Translations under genes and position numbers: made by a program
In this document: positions 32,073 through 45,775 of the stretch, piece by piece
How positions within the stretch are numbered: the stretch's first letter is position 1
How the letters are laid out: each line of letters opens with the position of its first letter
Notes under the pieces: generated by a model
Database searches by the model: none
Seen by the model: the letters and a program-made list of their open reading frames with translations, nothing else
Told to the model about the DNA's origin: nothing
DNA from: Crossaster papposus
Lineage: Eukaryota > Echinodermata > Asteroidea > Velatida > Solasteridae
Direction: 5' to 3'
Length of the DNA: 64,000 bases
Assembly: GCA_037893245.1 (NCBI GenBank)
Contig: JBAIAA010000013.1
Coordinates: 248,001-312,000, forward strand

Positions 32073-32848
32073 GGCGGAAATTGCATTCCATAGCGCAAAT
32101 AGGCCTCAAAAATTGGCCGATAAAACCTTAATTTAAGAGGCTTCAGGGAATTGGCGGCAAAAGCACTTAACCCTCTTTCTTTGTCGGTTCCAAGATGAAA
32201 TCGGAACACGGTAGTTACAGTCCCTATATGTTTACCACATTTGCTGATTGATATTTTGATTATTGCATTTCTTACTTATTGCCGACGATAATAATAGCTT
32301 AAGGTATTGCTTGTGCTATGCCAATACGGGATTGATTAATGGTTTTATATGATATGGTTTGCATTGATAAAATGTTATAATGTTGCTTGCAGATCGGTGT
32401 CACAAACTGTGACATCATTGCTAAATGTAATTGCTGTTTGCGTCACAAACTGTGACAATATTGCTGAATATAAATTGCTGTTTGCGTCACGAACTGTGAC
32501 AATATTGCTGAATGTAATCGCTGTTTGCGTCACAAACTGTGTCAATATTGCTGAATATAATTGCTATTTGCGTCACCAACTGTGACAATATTGCTGTTCC
32601 CCGACATCAGCTTCGGACGGGAACAAACTGTGATAATTGTGTAATATAATATTGCTGTCCTGTGCTACCCCGCTTCGGGCTCGGACAAACTTTCATTATA
32701 CATCGCTTGCATTGCTGTCCCGTGCTATCATAGCTTCGAGCTGGGACAGCGCTTACAACAATAAACGGCTGCTCGGCCACACGCAACAAAACAAATATAT
32801 TCGAGTGCTCGATTCTGTATGTCCGGTCTTGTCACATGTGGGGATAAT
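32073..32848 (+). repeat. Element 2 internal repeat B1 with a hairpin tandem array
   Basis: 776 bp, identical on inspection to B2 (33350-34125). Contains five copies of a roughly 43-bp unit carrying the palindrome GTCACAAACTGTGAC (32397-32595), then three GC-rich hairpins around AGCTTCGG, CGCTTCGGGC and AGCTTCGAGC (32600-32760). The structured 3' part could act in RNA stability, 3' end formation or recombinase recognition (inference). Confidence 0.88.
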
Positions 32849-33086
32849 ACGTTTGAGGCAATTAAAGATTCAAATGATTTATCCTCGCTTGACAATTTGG
32901 AAGGCTTTGACGGAACTAGAGTTTGGTCAATTCAGGTCACTCCCCTTGTGGTCGGATTGATTTATGGATATGAACTAGTTCAGTCTTGGCTTGATACTAT
33001 AACCTCAATTCGAGCACTCAGCCAGTCTCACTTTAGTTCGAGCAGCCGAACTGTTTAGATGTAAAAATTTCGTCTTGCAAAAAATT
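32849..33086 (+). repeat. Element 2 internal repeat A2
   Basis: Copy of A1, directly joined to B1 at GGGGATAAT/ACGTTTGAGG, which equals the predicted circle junction. Confidence 0.9.
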
Positions 33087-33349
33087 CCCTCCTCCACCCC
33101 TGTCATTGCCGCCTATTTTCATGAACATTGTTTCGAGATTATAATTTTATTTTTTTGTCAAATTCGTATGCAGCCTGCATCATGTTATGTTGCAATTTGC
33201 CGATTCTAGAGTGTTTGGTAGTGATTATAAATTTGCTGTACTCGGTTGCCATTGTAAGCGGAGCCAGAAAGGAATTTTCCCCTTTTTTTCCCAATGTGGT
33301 TTTAAGGGGGTTTTCGCCTTTCTTAGAATCGGCAAGGTTACTAACTGCG
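33087..33349 (+). other. Unique spacer between A2 and B2 of element 2
   Basis: 263 bp, non-coding as far as I can see. Confidence 0.6.
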
Positions 33350-34125
33350 GGCGGAAATTGCATTCCATAGCGCAAATAGGCCTCAAAAATTGGCCGATAA
33401 AACCTTAATTTAAGAGGCTTCAGGGAATTGGCGGCAAAAGCACTTAACCCTCTTTCTTTGTCGGTTCCAAGATGAAATCGGAACACGGTAGTTACAGTCC
33501 CTATATGTTTACCACATTTGCTGATTGATATTTTGATTATTGCATTTCTTACTTATTGCCGACGATAATAATAGCTTAAGGTATTGCTTGTGCTATGCCA
33601 ATACGGGATTGATTAATGGTTTTATATGATATGGTTTGCATTGATAAAATGTTATAATGTTGCTTGCAGATCGGTGTCACAAACTGTGACATCATTGCTA
33701 AATGTAATTGCTGTTTGCGTCACAAACTGTGACAATATTGCTGAATATAAATTGCTGTTTGCGTCACGAACTGTGACAATATTGCTGAATGTAATCGCTG
33801 TTTGCGTCACAAACTGTGTCAATATTGCTGAATATAATTGCTATTTGCGTCACCAACTGTGACAATATTGCTGTTCCCCGACATCAGCTTCGGACGGGAA
33901 CAAACTGTGATAATTGTGTAATATAATATTGCTGTCCTGTGCTACCCCGCTTCGGGCTCGGACAAACTTTCATTATACATCGCTTGCATTGCTGTCCCGT
34001 GCTATCATAGCTTCGAGCTGGGACAGCGCTTACAACAATAAACGGCTGCTCGGCCACACGCAACAAAACAAATATATTCGAGTGCTCGATTCTGTATGTC
34101 CGGTCTTGTCACATGTGGGGATAAT
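33350..34125 (+). repeat. Element 2 right terminus B2
   Basis: 776-bp copy of B1; ends GGGGATAAT exactly where satellite sequence resumes. Confidence 0.9.
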
Positions 34126-37100
34126 TCACTGTTATTCAAATTTTAATAATTATTTTAAAATGTTTTTAGAATGTCTGCTTTTATTTTGTTTGTTGTTTTT
34201 CTAAATTTACATGAGGCATGGTGGCGCAGTGGAAGCTTGCTGGGCCTATAACCCAGAGTGCCGAGGATCAAAACCTTGTTCTGCTGCTAATAAGTTTTTG
34301 GTATGACTTGAAGTACTCGACTCAGAGTGACAAAGTAGACCCTTTCTTGGTCAGTAACCGAGAGTTCGGATGATCACAACCTCGGTCTGCTCAGGATAAT
34401 TTTGTATTTGATAGGGATTTCATTTTCATTAAAAATAGTTACGCAGAGTAGTGCAGCGGGAGCGTGATGGGCCCATAGCCCAGAGGTCCGAGGACCAAAA
34501 CCTCGCTTTGCTAACTAGGTATTTTTGCTTCACTGCTATTCACATTTAATAAATATTGTAGAATGTTTTTAGAATGTCTGCTTTAATTTTGTTTGCATTT
34601 TCTAAATTTACATGAGGCATAGTGGCGCAGTTGAAGCGTGCTGGGCCCATAACCCAGAGGTCCGAGGATCGAAACCTCGCTCTGCTAACAAGTTTTTGGT
34701 ATGACTTGAAGTACTCGACTCGGAGTGACAAAGTAGACACTTTCTTGGTCAGTACCCGAGAGTTTGGTTGACCACAACCTCGGTCTGCTCAGGATAATTA
34801 TTTTCTTGAAAGTGATTTCATTTTCATTACAAATAGTTACGCAGAGTGGTGCCGTGGGAGCGTGATGGGCCCATAACCCAGAGGCCCGAGGACCGAAACC
34901 TCGCTCTGCTAAAGAGGTATTTTTGCTTCACTGTTATTCAAATTTAATAATTATTTTAGAATGTTTTTAGAATGTCTGCTTTTATTTTGTTTGTTGTTTT
35001 TCTAAATTTACATGAGGCATGGTGGCGCAGTGGAAGCTTGCTGGGCCTATAACCCAGAGTGCCGAGGATCAAAACCTCGTTCTGCTGCTAATAAGTTTTT
35101 GGTATGACTTGAAGTACTCGACTCAGAGTGACAAAGTAGACCCTTTCTTGGTCAGTAACCGAGAGTTCGGATGATCACAACCTCGGTCTGCTCAGGATAA
35201 TTTTGTATTTGATAGGGATTTCATTTTCATTAAAAATAGTTACGCAGAGTAGTGCAGCGGGAGCGTGATGGGCCCATAGCCCAGAGGTCCGAGGACCAAA
35301 ACCTCGCTTTGCTAACTAGGTATTTTTGCTTCACTGCTATTCACATTTAATAAATATTGTAGAATGTTTTTAGAATGTCTGCTTTAATTTTGTTTGCATT
35401 TTCTAAATTTACATGAGGCATAGTGGCGCAGTTGAAGCGTGCTGGGCCCATAACCCAGAGGTCCGAGGATCGAAACCTCGCTCTGCTAACAAGTTTTTGG
35501 TATGACTTGAAGTACTCGACTCGGAGTGACAAAGTAGACACTTTCTTGGTCAGTACCCGAGAGTTTGGTTGACCACAACCTCGGTCTGCTCAGGATAATT
35601 ATTTTCTTGAAAGTGATTTCATTTTCATTACAAATAGTTACGCAGAGTGGTGCCGTGGGAGCGTGATGGGCCCATAACCCAGAGGCCCGAGGACCGAAAC
35701 CTCGCTCTGCTAAAGAGGTATTTTTGCTTCACTGTTATTCAAATTTAATAATTATTTTAGAATGTTTTTAGAATGTCTGCTTTTATTTTGTTTGTTGTTT
35801 TTCTAAATTTACATGAGGCATGGTGGCGCAGTGGAAGCTTGCTGGGCCTATAACCCAGAGTGCCGAGGATCAAAACCTCGTTCTGCTGCTAATAAGTTTT
35901 TGGTATGACTTGAAGTACTCGACTCAGAGTGACAAAGTAGACCCTTTCTTGGTCAGTAACAGAGAGTTCGGATGATCACAACCTCGGTCTGCTCAGGATA
36001 ATTTTTTATTTGATAGGGATTTCATTTTCATTAAAAATAGTTACGCAGAGTAGTGCAGCGGGAGCGTGATGGGCCCATAGCCCAGAGGTCCGAGGACCAA
36101 AACCTCGCTTTGCTAACTAGGTATTTTTGCTTCACTGCTATTCACATTTAATAAATATTGTAGAATGTTTTTAGAATGTCTGCTTTTATTTTGTTTGTTG
36201 TTTTTCTAAATTTACATGAGGCATGGTGGCGCAGTGGAAGCTTGCTGGGCCTATAACCCAGAGTGCCGAGGATCAAAACCTCGTTCTGCTGCTAATAAGT
36301 TTTTGGTATGACTTGAAGTACTCGACTCAGAGTGACAAAGTAGACCCTTTCTTGGTCAGTAACCGAGAGTTCGGATGATCACAACCTCGGTCTGCTCAGG
36401 ATAATTTTGTATTTGATAGGGATTTCATTTTCATTAAAAATAGTTACGCAGAGTGGTGCCGTGGGAGCGTGATGGGCCCATAACCCAGAGGCCCGAGGAC
36501 CGAAACCTCGCTCTGCTAAAGAGGTATTTTTGCTTCACTGTTATTCAAATTTAATAATTATTTTAGAATGTTTTTAGAATGTCTGCTTTTATTTTGTTTG
36601 TTGTTTTTCTAAATTTACATGAGGCATGGTGGCGCAGTGGAAGCTTGCTGGGCCTATAACCCAGAGTGCCGAGGATCAAAACCTCGTTCTGCTGCTAATA
36701 AGTTTTTGGTATGACTTGAAGTACTCGACTCAGAGTGACAAAGTAGACCCTTTCTTGGTCAGTAACAGAGAGTTCGGATGATCACAACCTCGGTCTGCTC
36801 AGGATAATTTTTTATTTGATAGGGATTTCATTTTCATTAAAAATAGTTACGCAGAGTAGTGCAGCGGGAGCGTGATGGGCCCATAGCCCAGAGGTCCGAG
36901 GACCAAAACCTCGCTTTGCTAACTAGGTATTTTTGCTTCACTGCTATTCACATTTAATAAATATTGTAGAATGTTTTTAGAATGTCTGCTTTTATTTTGT
37001 TTGTTGTTTTTCTAAATTTACATGAGGCATGGTGGCGCAGTGGAAGCTTGCTGGGCCTATAACCCAGAGTGCCGAGGATCAAAACCTCGTTCTGCTGCTA

Positions 37101-40100
37101 ATAAGTTTTTGGTATGACTTGAAGTACTCGACTCAGAGTGACAAAGTAGACCCTTTCTTGGTCAGTAACCGAGAGTTCGGATGATCACAACCTCGGTCTG
37201 CTCAGGATAATTTTGTATTTGATAGGGATTTCATTTTCATTAAAAATAGTTACGCAGAGTAGTGCAGCGGGAGCGTGATGGGCCTATAGCCCAGAGGTCC
37301 GAGGACCAAAACCTCGCTTTGCTAACTAGGTATTTTTGCTTCACTGCTATTCACATTTAATAAATATTGTAGAGTGTTTTTAGAATGTCTGCTTTAATTT
37401 TGTTTGCATTTTCTAAATTTACATGAGGCATAGTGGCGCGGTTAAAGCGTGCTGGGCCCATAACCCAGAGGTCCGAGGATTGAAACCTCGCTCTGCTAAC
37501 AAGTTTTTGGTATGACATGAGGTACTCGACTCGGAGTGACAAAGTAGACACTTTCTTAGTCAGTACCCGAGAGTTTGGTTGACCACAACCTCGGTCTGCT
37601 CAGGATAATTTTTTTCTTGAAAGTGATTTCATTTTCATTACAAATAGTTACGCAGAGTGGTGCCGTGGGAGCGTGATGGGCCCATAACCCAGAGGCCCGA
37701 GGACCGAAACCTCGCTCTGCTAAAGAGGTATTTTTGCTTCACTGTTATTCAAATTTAATAATTATTTTAGAATGTTTTTAGAATGTCTGCTTTTATTTTG
37801 TTTGTTGTTTTTCTAAATTTACATGAGGCATGGTGGCGCAGTGGAAGCTTGCTGGGCCTATAACCCAGAGTGCCGAGGATCAAAACCTCGTTCTGCTGCT
37901 AATAAGTTTTTGGTATGACTTGAAGTACTCGACTCAGAGTGACAAAGTAGACCCTTTCTTGGTCAGTAACAGAGAGTTCGGATGATCACAACCTCGGTCT
38001 GCTCAGGATAATTTTTTATTTGATAGGGATTTCATTTTCATTAAAAATAGTTACGCAGAGTAGTGCAGCGGGAGCGTGATGGGCCCATAGCCCAGAGGTC
38101 CGAGGACCAAAACCTCGCTTTGCTAACTAGGTATTTTTGCTTCACTGCTATTCACATTTAATAAATATTGTAGAATGTTTTTAGAATGTCTGCTTTTATT
38201 TTGTTTGTTGTTTTTCTAAATTTACATGAGGCATGGTGGCGCAGTGGAAGCTTGCTGGGCCTATAACCCAGAGTGCCGAGGATCAAAACCTCGTTCTGCT
38301 GCTAATAAGTTTTTGGTATGACTTGAAGTACTCGACTCAGAGTGACAAAGTAGACCCTTTCTTGGTCAGTAACCGAGAGTTCGGATGATCACAACCTCGG
38401 TCTGCTCAGGATAATTTTGTATTTGATAGGGATTTCATTTTCATTAAAAATAGTTACGCAGAGTAGTGCAGCGGGAGCGTGATGGGCCTATAGCCCAGAG
38501 GTCCGAGGACCAAAACCTCGCTTTGCTAACTAGGTATTTTTGCTTCACTGCTATTCACATTTAATAAATATTGTAGAGTGTTTTTAGAATGTCTGCTTTA
38601 ATTTTGTTTGCATTTTCTAAATTTACATGAGGCATAGTGGCGCAGTTAAAGCGTGCTGGGCCCATAACCCAGAGGTCCGAGGATTGAAACCTCGCTCTGC
38701 TAACAAGTTTTTGGTATGACATGAGGTACTCGACTCGGAGTGACAAAGTAGACACTTTCTTAGTCAGTACCCGAGAGTTTGGTTGACCACAACCTCGGTC
38801 TGCTCAGGATAATTTTTTTCTTGAAAGTGATTTCATTTTCATTACAAATAGTTACGCAGAGTGGTGCCGTGGGAGCGTGATGGGCCCATAACCCAGAGGC
38901 CTGAGGACCGAAACCTCGCTCTTCTAAAGAGGTATTTTTGCTTCACTGTTATTCAAATTTAATAATTATTTTAGAATGTTTTTAGAATGTCTGCTTTTAT
39001 TTTGTTTGTTGTTTTTCTAAATTTACATGAGGCATGGTGGCGCAGTGGAAGCTTGCTGGGCCTATAACCCAGAGTGCCGAGGGTCAAAACCTCGTTCTGC
39101 TGCTAATAAGTTTTTGGTATGACTTGAAGTACTCGACTCAGAGTGACAAAGTAGACCCTTTCTTGGTCAGTAACCGAGAGTTCGGATGATCACAACCTCG
39201 GTCTGCTCAGGATAATTTTGTATTTGATAGGGATTTCATTTTCATTAAAAATAGTTACGCAGAGTAGTGCAGCGGGAGCGTGATGGGCCCATAGCCCAGA
39301 GGTCCGAGGACCAAAACCTCGCTTTGCTAACTAGGTATTTTTGCTTCACTGCTATTCACATTTAATAAATATTGTAGAATGTTTTTAGAATGTCTGCTTT
39401 AATTTTGTTTGCATTTTCTAAATTTACATGAGGCATAGTGGCGCAGTTGAAGCGTGCTGGGCCCATAACCCAGAGGTCCGAGGATCGAAACCTCGCTCTG
39501 CTAACAAGTTTTTGGTATGACATGAGGTACTCGACTCAGAGTGACAAAGTAAACCCTTTCTTGGTCAGTAACAGAGAGTTCGGATGATCACAACCTCGGT
39601 CTGCTCAGGATAATTTTGTATTTGATAGGGATTTCATTTTCATTAAAAATAGTTACGCAGAGTAGTGCAGCGGGAGCGTGATGGGCCCATAGCCCAGAGG
39701 TCCGAGGACCAAAACCTCGCTTTGCTAACTAGGTATTTTTGCTTCACTGCTATTCACATTTAATAAATATTGTAGAATGTTTTTAGAATGTCTGCTTTTA
39801 TTTTGTTTGTTGTTTTTCTAAATTTACATGAGGCATGGTGGCGCAGTGGAAGCTTGCTGGGCCTATAACCCAGAGTGCCGAGGATCAAAACCTCGTTCTG
39901 CTGCTAATAAGTTTTTGGTATGACTTGAAGTACTCGACTCAGAGTGACAAAGTAGACCCTTTCTTGGTCAGTAACCGAGAGTTCGGATGATCACAACCTC
40001 GGTCTGCTCAGGATAATTTTGTATTTGATAGGGATTTCATTTTCATTAAAAATAGTTACGCAGAGTAGTGCAGCGGGAGCGTGATGGGCCCATAGCCCAG

Positions 40101-43100
40101 AGGTCCGAGGACCAAAACCTCGCTTTGCTAACTAGGTATTTTTGCTTCACTGCTATTCACATTTAATAAATATTGTAGAGTGTTTTTAGAATGTCTGCTT
40201 TAATTTTGTTTGCATTTTCTAAATTTACATGAGGCATAGTGGCGCAGTTAAAGCGTGCTGGGCCCATAACCCAGAGGTCCGAGGATCGAAACCTCGCTCT
40301 GCTAACAAGTTTTTGGTATGACATGAGGTACTCGACTCGGAGTGACAAAGTAGACACTTTCTTAGTCAGTACCCGAGAGTTTGGTTGACCACAACCTCGG
40401 TCTGCTCAGGATAATTATTTTCTTGAAAGTGATTTCATTTTCATTACAAATAGTTACGCAGAGTGGTGCCGTGGGAGCGTGATGGGCCCATAACCCAGAG
40501 GCCTGAGGACCGAAACCTCGCTCTTCTAAAGAGGTATTTTTGCTTCACTGTTATTCAAATTTAATAATTATTTTAGAATGTTTTTAGAATGTCTGCTTTT
40601 ATTTTGTTTGTTGTTTTTCTAAATTTACATGAGGCATGGTGGCGCAGTGGAAGCTTGCTGGGCCTATAACCCAGAGTGCCGAGGGTCAAAACCTCGTTCT
40701 GCTGCTAATAAGTTTTTGGTATGACTTGAAGTACTCGACTCAGAGTGACAAAGTAGACCCTTTCTTGGTCAGTAACCGAGAGTTCGGATGATCACAACCT
40801 CGGTCTGCTCAGGATAATTTTGTATTTGATAGGGATTTCATTTTCATTAAAAATAGTTACGCAGAGTAGTGCAGCGGGAGCGTGATGGGCCCATAGCCCA
40901 GAGGTCCGAGGACCAAAACCTCGCTTTGCTAACTAGGTATTTTTGCTTCACTGCTATTCACATTTAATAAATATTGTAGAATGTTTTTAGAATGTCTGCT
41001 TTAATTTTGTTTGCATTTTCTAAATTTACATGAGGCATAGTGGCGCAGTTGAAGCGTGCTGGGCCCATAACCCAGAGGTCCGAGGATCGAAACCTCGCTC
41101 TGCTAACAAGTTTTTGGTATGACATGAGGTACTCGACTCGGAGTGACAAAGTAGACACTTTCTTGGTCAGTACCCGAGAGTTTGGTTGACCACAACCTCG
41201 GTCTGCTCAGGATAATTATTTTCTTGAAAGTGATTTCATTTTCATTACAAATAGTTACGCAGAGTGGTGCCGTGGGAGCGTGATGGGCCCATAACCCAGA
41301 GGCCTGAGGACCGAAACCTCGCTCTGCTAAAGAGGTATTTTTGCTTCACTGTTATTCAAATTTAATAATTATTTTAGAATGTTTTTAGAATGTCTGCTTT
41401 TATTTTGTTTGTTGTTTTTCTAAATTTACATGAGGCATGGTGGCGCAGTGGAAGCTTGCTGGGCCTATAACCCAGAGTGCCGAGGATCAAAACCTCGTTC
41501 TGCTGCTAATAAGTTTTTGGTATGACTTGAAGTACTCGACTCAGAGTGACAAAGTAGACCCTTTCTTGGTCAGTAACCGAGAGTTCGGATGATCACAACC
41601 TCGGTCTGCTCAGGATAATGTTGTATTTGATAGGGATTTCATTTTCATTAAAAATAGTTACGCAGAGTAGTGCAGCGGGAGCGTGATGGGCCCATAGCCC
41701 AGAGGTCCGAGGACCAAAACCTCGCTTTGCTAACTAGGTATTTTTGCTTCACTGCTATTCACATTTATTAAATATTGTAGAATGTTTTTAGAATGTCTGC
41801 TTTAATTTTGTTTGCATTTTCTAAATATACATGAGGCATAGTGGCGCAGTTAAAGGGTGCTGGGCCCATAACCCAGAGGTCCGAGGATCGAAACCTCGCT
41901 CTGCTAACAAGTTTTTGGTATGACATGAGGTACTCGACTCGGAGTGACAAAGTAGACACTTTCTTGGTCAGTACCCGAGAGTTTGGTTGACCACAACCTC
42001 GGTCTGCTCAGGATAATTATTTTTTTGAAAGTGATTTCATTTTCATTACAAATAGTTACGCAGAGTGGTGCCGTGGGAGCGTGATGGGCCCATAACCCAG
42101 AGGCCTGAGGACCGAAACCTCGCTCTGCTAAAGAGGTATTTTTGCTTCACTGTTATTCAAATTTAATAATTATTTTAGAATGTTTTTAGAATGTCTGCTT
42201 TTATTTTGTTTGTTGTTTTTCTAAATTTACATGAGGCATGGTGGCGCAGTGGAAGCTTGCTGGGCCTATAACCCAGAGTGCCGAGGATCAAAACCTCGTT
42301 CTGCTGCTAATAAGTTTTTGGTATGACTTGAAGTACTCGACTCAGAGTGACAAAGTAGACCCTTTCTTGGTCAGTAACCGAGAGTTCGGATGATCACAAC
42401 CTCGGTCTGCTCAGGATAATTTTGTATTTGATAGGGATTTCATTTTCATTAAAAATAGTTACGCAGAGTAGTGCAGCGGGAGCGTGATGGGCCCATAGCC
42501 CAGAGGTCCGAGGACCAAAACCTCGCTTTGCTAACTAGGTATTTTTGCTTCACTGCTATTCACATTTAATAAATATTGTAGAATGTTTTTAAAATGTCTG
42601 CTTTAATTTTGTTTGCATTTTCTAAATTTACATGAGGCATAGTGGCGCAGTTGAAGCGTGCTGGGCCCATAACCCAGAGGTCCGAGGATCGAAACCTCGC
42701 TCTGCTAACAAGTTTTTGGTATGACATGAGGTACTCGACTCGGAGTGACAAAGTAGACACTTTCTTGGTCAGTACCCGAGAGTTTGGTTGACCACAACCT
42801 CGGTCTGCTCAGGATAATTATTTTCTTGAAAGTGATTTCATTTTCATTACAAATAGTTACGCAGAGTGGTGCCGTGGGAGCGTGATGGGCCCATAACCCA
42901 GAGGCCCGAGGACCAAAACCTCGCTTTGCTAACTAGGTATTTTTGCTTCACTGCTATTCACATTTAATAAATATTGTAGAATGTTTTTAGAATGTCTGCT
43001 TTTATTTTGTTTGTTGTTTTTCTAAATTTACATGAGGCATGGTGGCGCAGTGGAAGCTTGCTGGGCCTATAACCCAGAGTGCCGAGGATCAAAACCTTGT

Positions 43101-45652
43101 TCTGCTGCTAATAAGTTTTTGGTATGAGTTGAAGTACTCGACTCAGAGTGACAAAGTAGACCCTTTCTTGGTCAGTAACCGAGAGTTCGGATGATCACAA
43201 CCTCGGTCTGCTTAGGATAATTTTGTATTTGATAGGGATTTCATTTTCATTAAAAATAGTTAGGCAGAATAGTGCAGCGGGAGCGTGATGGGCCCATAGC
43301 CCAGAGGTCCGAAGACCAAAACCTCGCTTTGCTAACTGGGTATTTTTGCTTCACTGCTATTCACATTTAATAAATATTGTAGAATGTTTTTAGAATGTCT
43401 GCTTTAATTTTGTTTGCATTTTCTAAATTTACATGAGGCATAGTGGCGCAGTTGAAGCGTGCTGGGCCCATAACCCAGAGGTCCGAGGATCAAAACCTCG
43501 CTCTGCTAACAAGTTTTTGGTATGACATGAGGTACTCGACTCGGAGTGACAAAGTAGACACTTTCTTGGTCAGTACCCGAGAGTTTGGTTGACCACAACC
43601 TCGGTCTGCTCAGGATAATTATTTTCTTGAAAGTGATTTCATTTTCATTACAAATAGTTACGCAGAGTGGTGCCGTGGGAGCGTGATGGGCCCATAACCC
43701 AGAGGTCCGAGGACCGAAACCTCGCTCTGCTAAAGAGGTATTTTTGCTTCACTGTTATTCAAATTTAATAATTATTTTAGAATGTTTTTAGAATGTCTGC
43801 TTTTATTTTGTTTGTTGTTTTTCTAAATTTACATGAGGCATGGTGGCGCAGTGGAAGCTTGCTGGGCCTATAACCCAGAGTGCCGAGGATCAAAACCTCG
43901 TTCTGCTGCTAATAAGTTTTTGGTATGACTTGAAGTACTCGACTCAGAGTGACAAAGTAGACCCTTTCTTGGTCAGTAACCGAGAGTTCGGATGATCACA
44001 ACCTCGGTCTGCTCAGGATAATTTTGTATTTGATAGGGATTTCATTTTCATTAAAAATAGTTACGCAGAGTAGTGCAGCGGGAGCGTGATGGGCCCATAG
44101 CCCAGAGGTCCGAGGACCAAAACCTCGCTTTGCTAACTAGGTATTTTTGCTTCACTGCTATTCACATTTAATAAATATTGTAGAATGTTTTTAAAATGTC
44201 TGCTTTAATTTTGTTTGCATTTTCTAAATTTACATGAGGCATAGTGGCGCAGTTGAAGCGTGCTGGGCCCATAACCCAGAGGTCCGAGGATCGAAACCTC
44301 GCTCTGCTAACAAGTTTTTGGTATGACATGAGGTACTCGACTCGGAGTGACAAAGTAGACACTTTCTTGGTCAGTACCCGAGAGTTTGGTTGACCACAAC
44401 CTCGGTCTGCTCAGGATAATTATTTTCTTGAAAGTGATTTCATTTTCATTACAAATAGTTACGCAGAGTGGTGCCGTGGGAGCGTGATGGGCCCATAACC
44501 CAGAGGCCCGAGGACCAAAACCTCGCTTTGCTAACTAGGTATTTTTGCTTCACTGCTATTCACATTTAATAAATATTGTAGAATGTTTTTAGAATGTCTG
44601 CTTTTATTTTGTTTGTTGTTTTTCTAAATTTACATGAGGCATGGTGGCGCAGTGGAAGCTTGCTGGGCCTATAACCCAGAGTGCCGAGGATCAAAACCTT
44701 GTTCTGCTGCTAATAAGTTTTTGGTATGAGTTGAAGTACTCGACTCAGAGTGACAAAGTAGACCCTTTCTTGGTCAGTAACCGAGAGTTCGGATGATCAC
44801 AACCTCGGTCTGCTTAGGATAATTTTGTATTTGATAGGGATTTCATTTTCATTAAAAATAGTTAGGCAGAATAGTGCAGCGGGAGCGTGATGGGCCCATA
44901 GCCCAGAGGTCCGAAGACCAAAACCTCGCTTTGCTAACTGGGTATTTTTGCTTCACTGCTATTCACATTTAATAAATATTGTAGAATGTTTTTAGAATGT
45001 CTGCTTTAATTTTGTTTGCATTTTCTAAATTTACATGAGGCATAGTGGCGCAGTTGAAGCGTGCTGGGCCCATAACCCAGAGGTCCGAGGATCAAAACCT
45101 CGCTCTGCTAACAAGTTTTTGGTATGACATGAGGTACTCGACTCGGAGTGACAAAGTAGACACTTTCTTGGTCAGTACCCGAGAGTTTGGTTGACCACAA
45201 CCTCGGTCTGCTCAGGATAATTATTTTCTTGAAAGTGATTTCATTTTCATTACAAATAGTTACGCAGAGTGGTGCCGTGGGAGCGTGATGGGCCCATAAC
45301 CCAGAGGTCCGAGGACCGAAACCTCGCTCTGCTAAAGAGGTATTTTTGCTTCACTGTTATTCAAATTTAATAATTATTTTAGAATGTTTTTAGAATGTCT
45401 GCTTTTATTTTGTTTGTTGTTTTTCTAAATTTACATGAGGCATGGTGGCGCAGTGGAAGCTTGCTGGGCCTATAACCCAGAGTGCCGAGGATCAAAACCT
45501 CGTTCTGCTGCTAATAAGTTTTTGGTATGACTTGAAGTACTCGACTCAGAGTGACAAAGTAGACCCTTTCTTGGTCAGTAACCGAGAGTTCGGATGATCA
45601 CAACCTCGGTCTGCTCAGGATAATTTTGTATTTGATAGGGATTTCATTTTCA
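34126..45652 (+). repeat. tRNA-iMet satellite, block 2 (about 14 units)
   Basis: Continuation of the array in the same phase as block 1. Between about 36,100 and 40,100 the regular 1-2-3-4 order is broken: type 3-4 dimers follow one another, giving hexamer units of about 1,204 bp (type-1 copies near 37,430 and 38,630), with chimeric spacers and chimeric copies such as 2/4 near 42,900. From about 42,500 a 1,602-bp two-unit block with shared variants (GGTATGAGTTG, TTAGGCAGAATAG, CTAACTGGGTA) occurs twice. These are marks of unequal crossing-over. Confidence 0.93.
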
Positions 45653-45775
45653 TTAAGTTAAGGAGAAATGACGAAAAAGTGGGCATTCTTTGATTCGAAT
45701 GGGCGAGGACGCGCAGCGTCCGAGCCCAATTTGAATCAAAGAATGCCCACCTTTTGAGTCGTTTCTCCGACTTAA
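45653..45775. repeat. 123-bp near-perfect palindrome bounded by TTAA
   Basis: Two arms of about 60 bp surround a 3-nt loop (GACGC-GCA-GCGTC centre); both outer ends read TTAAGT/ACTTAA and share GTGGGCATTCTTTGATTC. It can extrude as a hairpin, and may be a TTAA MITE or the end of the larger insertion. Confidence 0.85.

Larger units (their letters stand above)
27496..34125 (+). mobile_element. Element 2: Ngaro-like tyrosine-recombinase retrotransposon
   Basis: 6,630 bp inserted cleanly into the satellite: left flank TTTTTGCT and right flank TCACTGTT together restore the uninterrupted satellite with no base lost and no target duplication. Order: A1 (27496-27733), gag, pol, YR, SGNH hydrolase, B1 (32073-32848), A2 (32849-33086), 263-bp spacer, B2 (33350-34125). 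The A copies are 238 bp with one visible difference, and the B copies are 776 bp and appear identical, so insertion is recent. Absence of a methyltransferase region and presence of an SGNH ORF fit Ngaro. The site is 3 bases past the T5 of a type-2 tRNA-like copy. Confidence 0.92.

Noticed and set aside
32349..32585. Frame of 78 codons with repeated VTNC-type segments in B1 (and in B2)
   Set aside because: It is a direct reading of the 43-bp tandem array in the repeat and is not expected to be coding.
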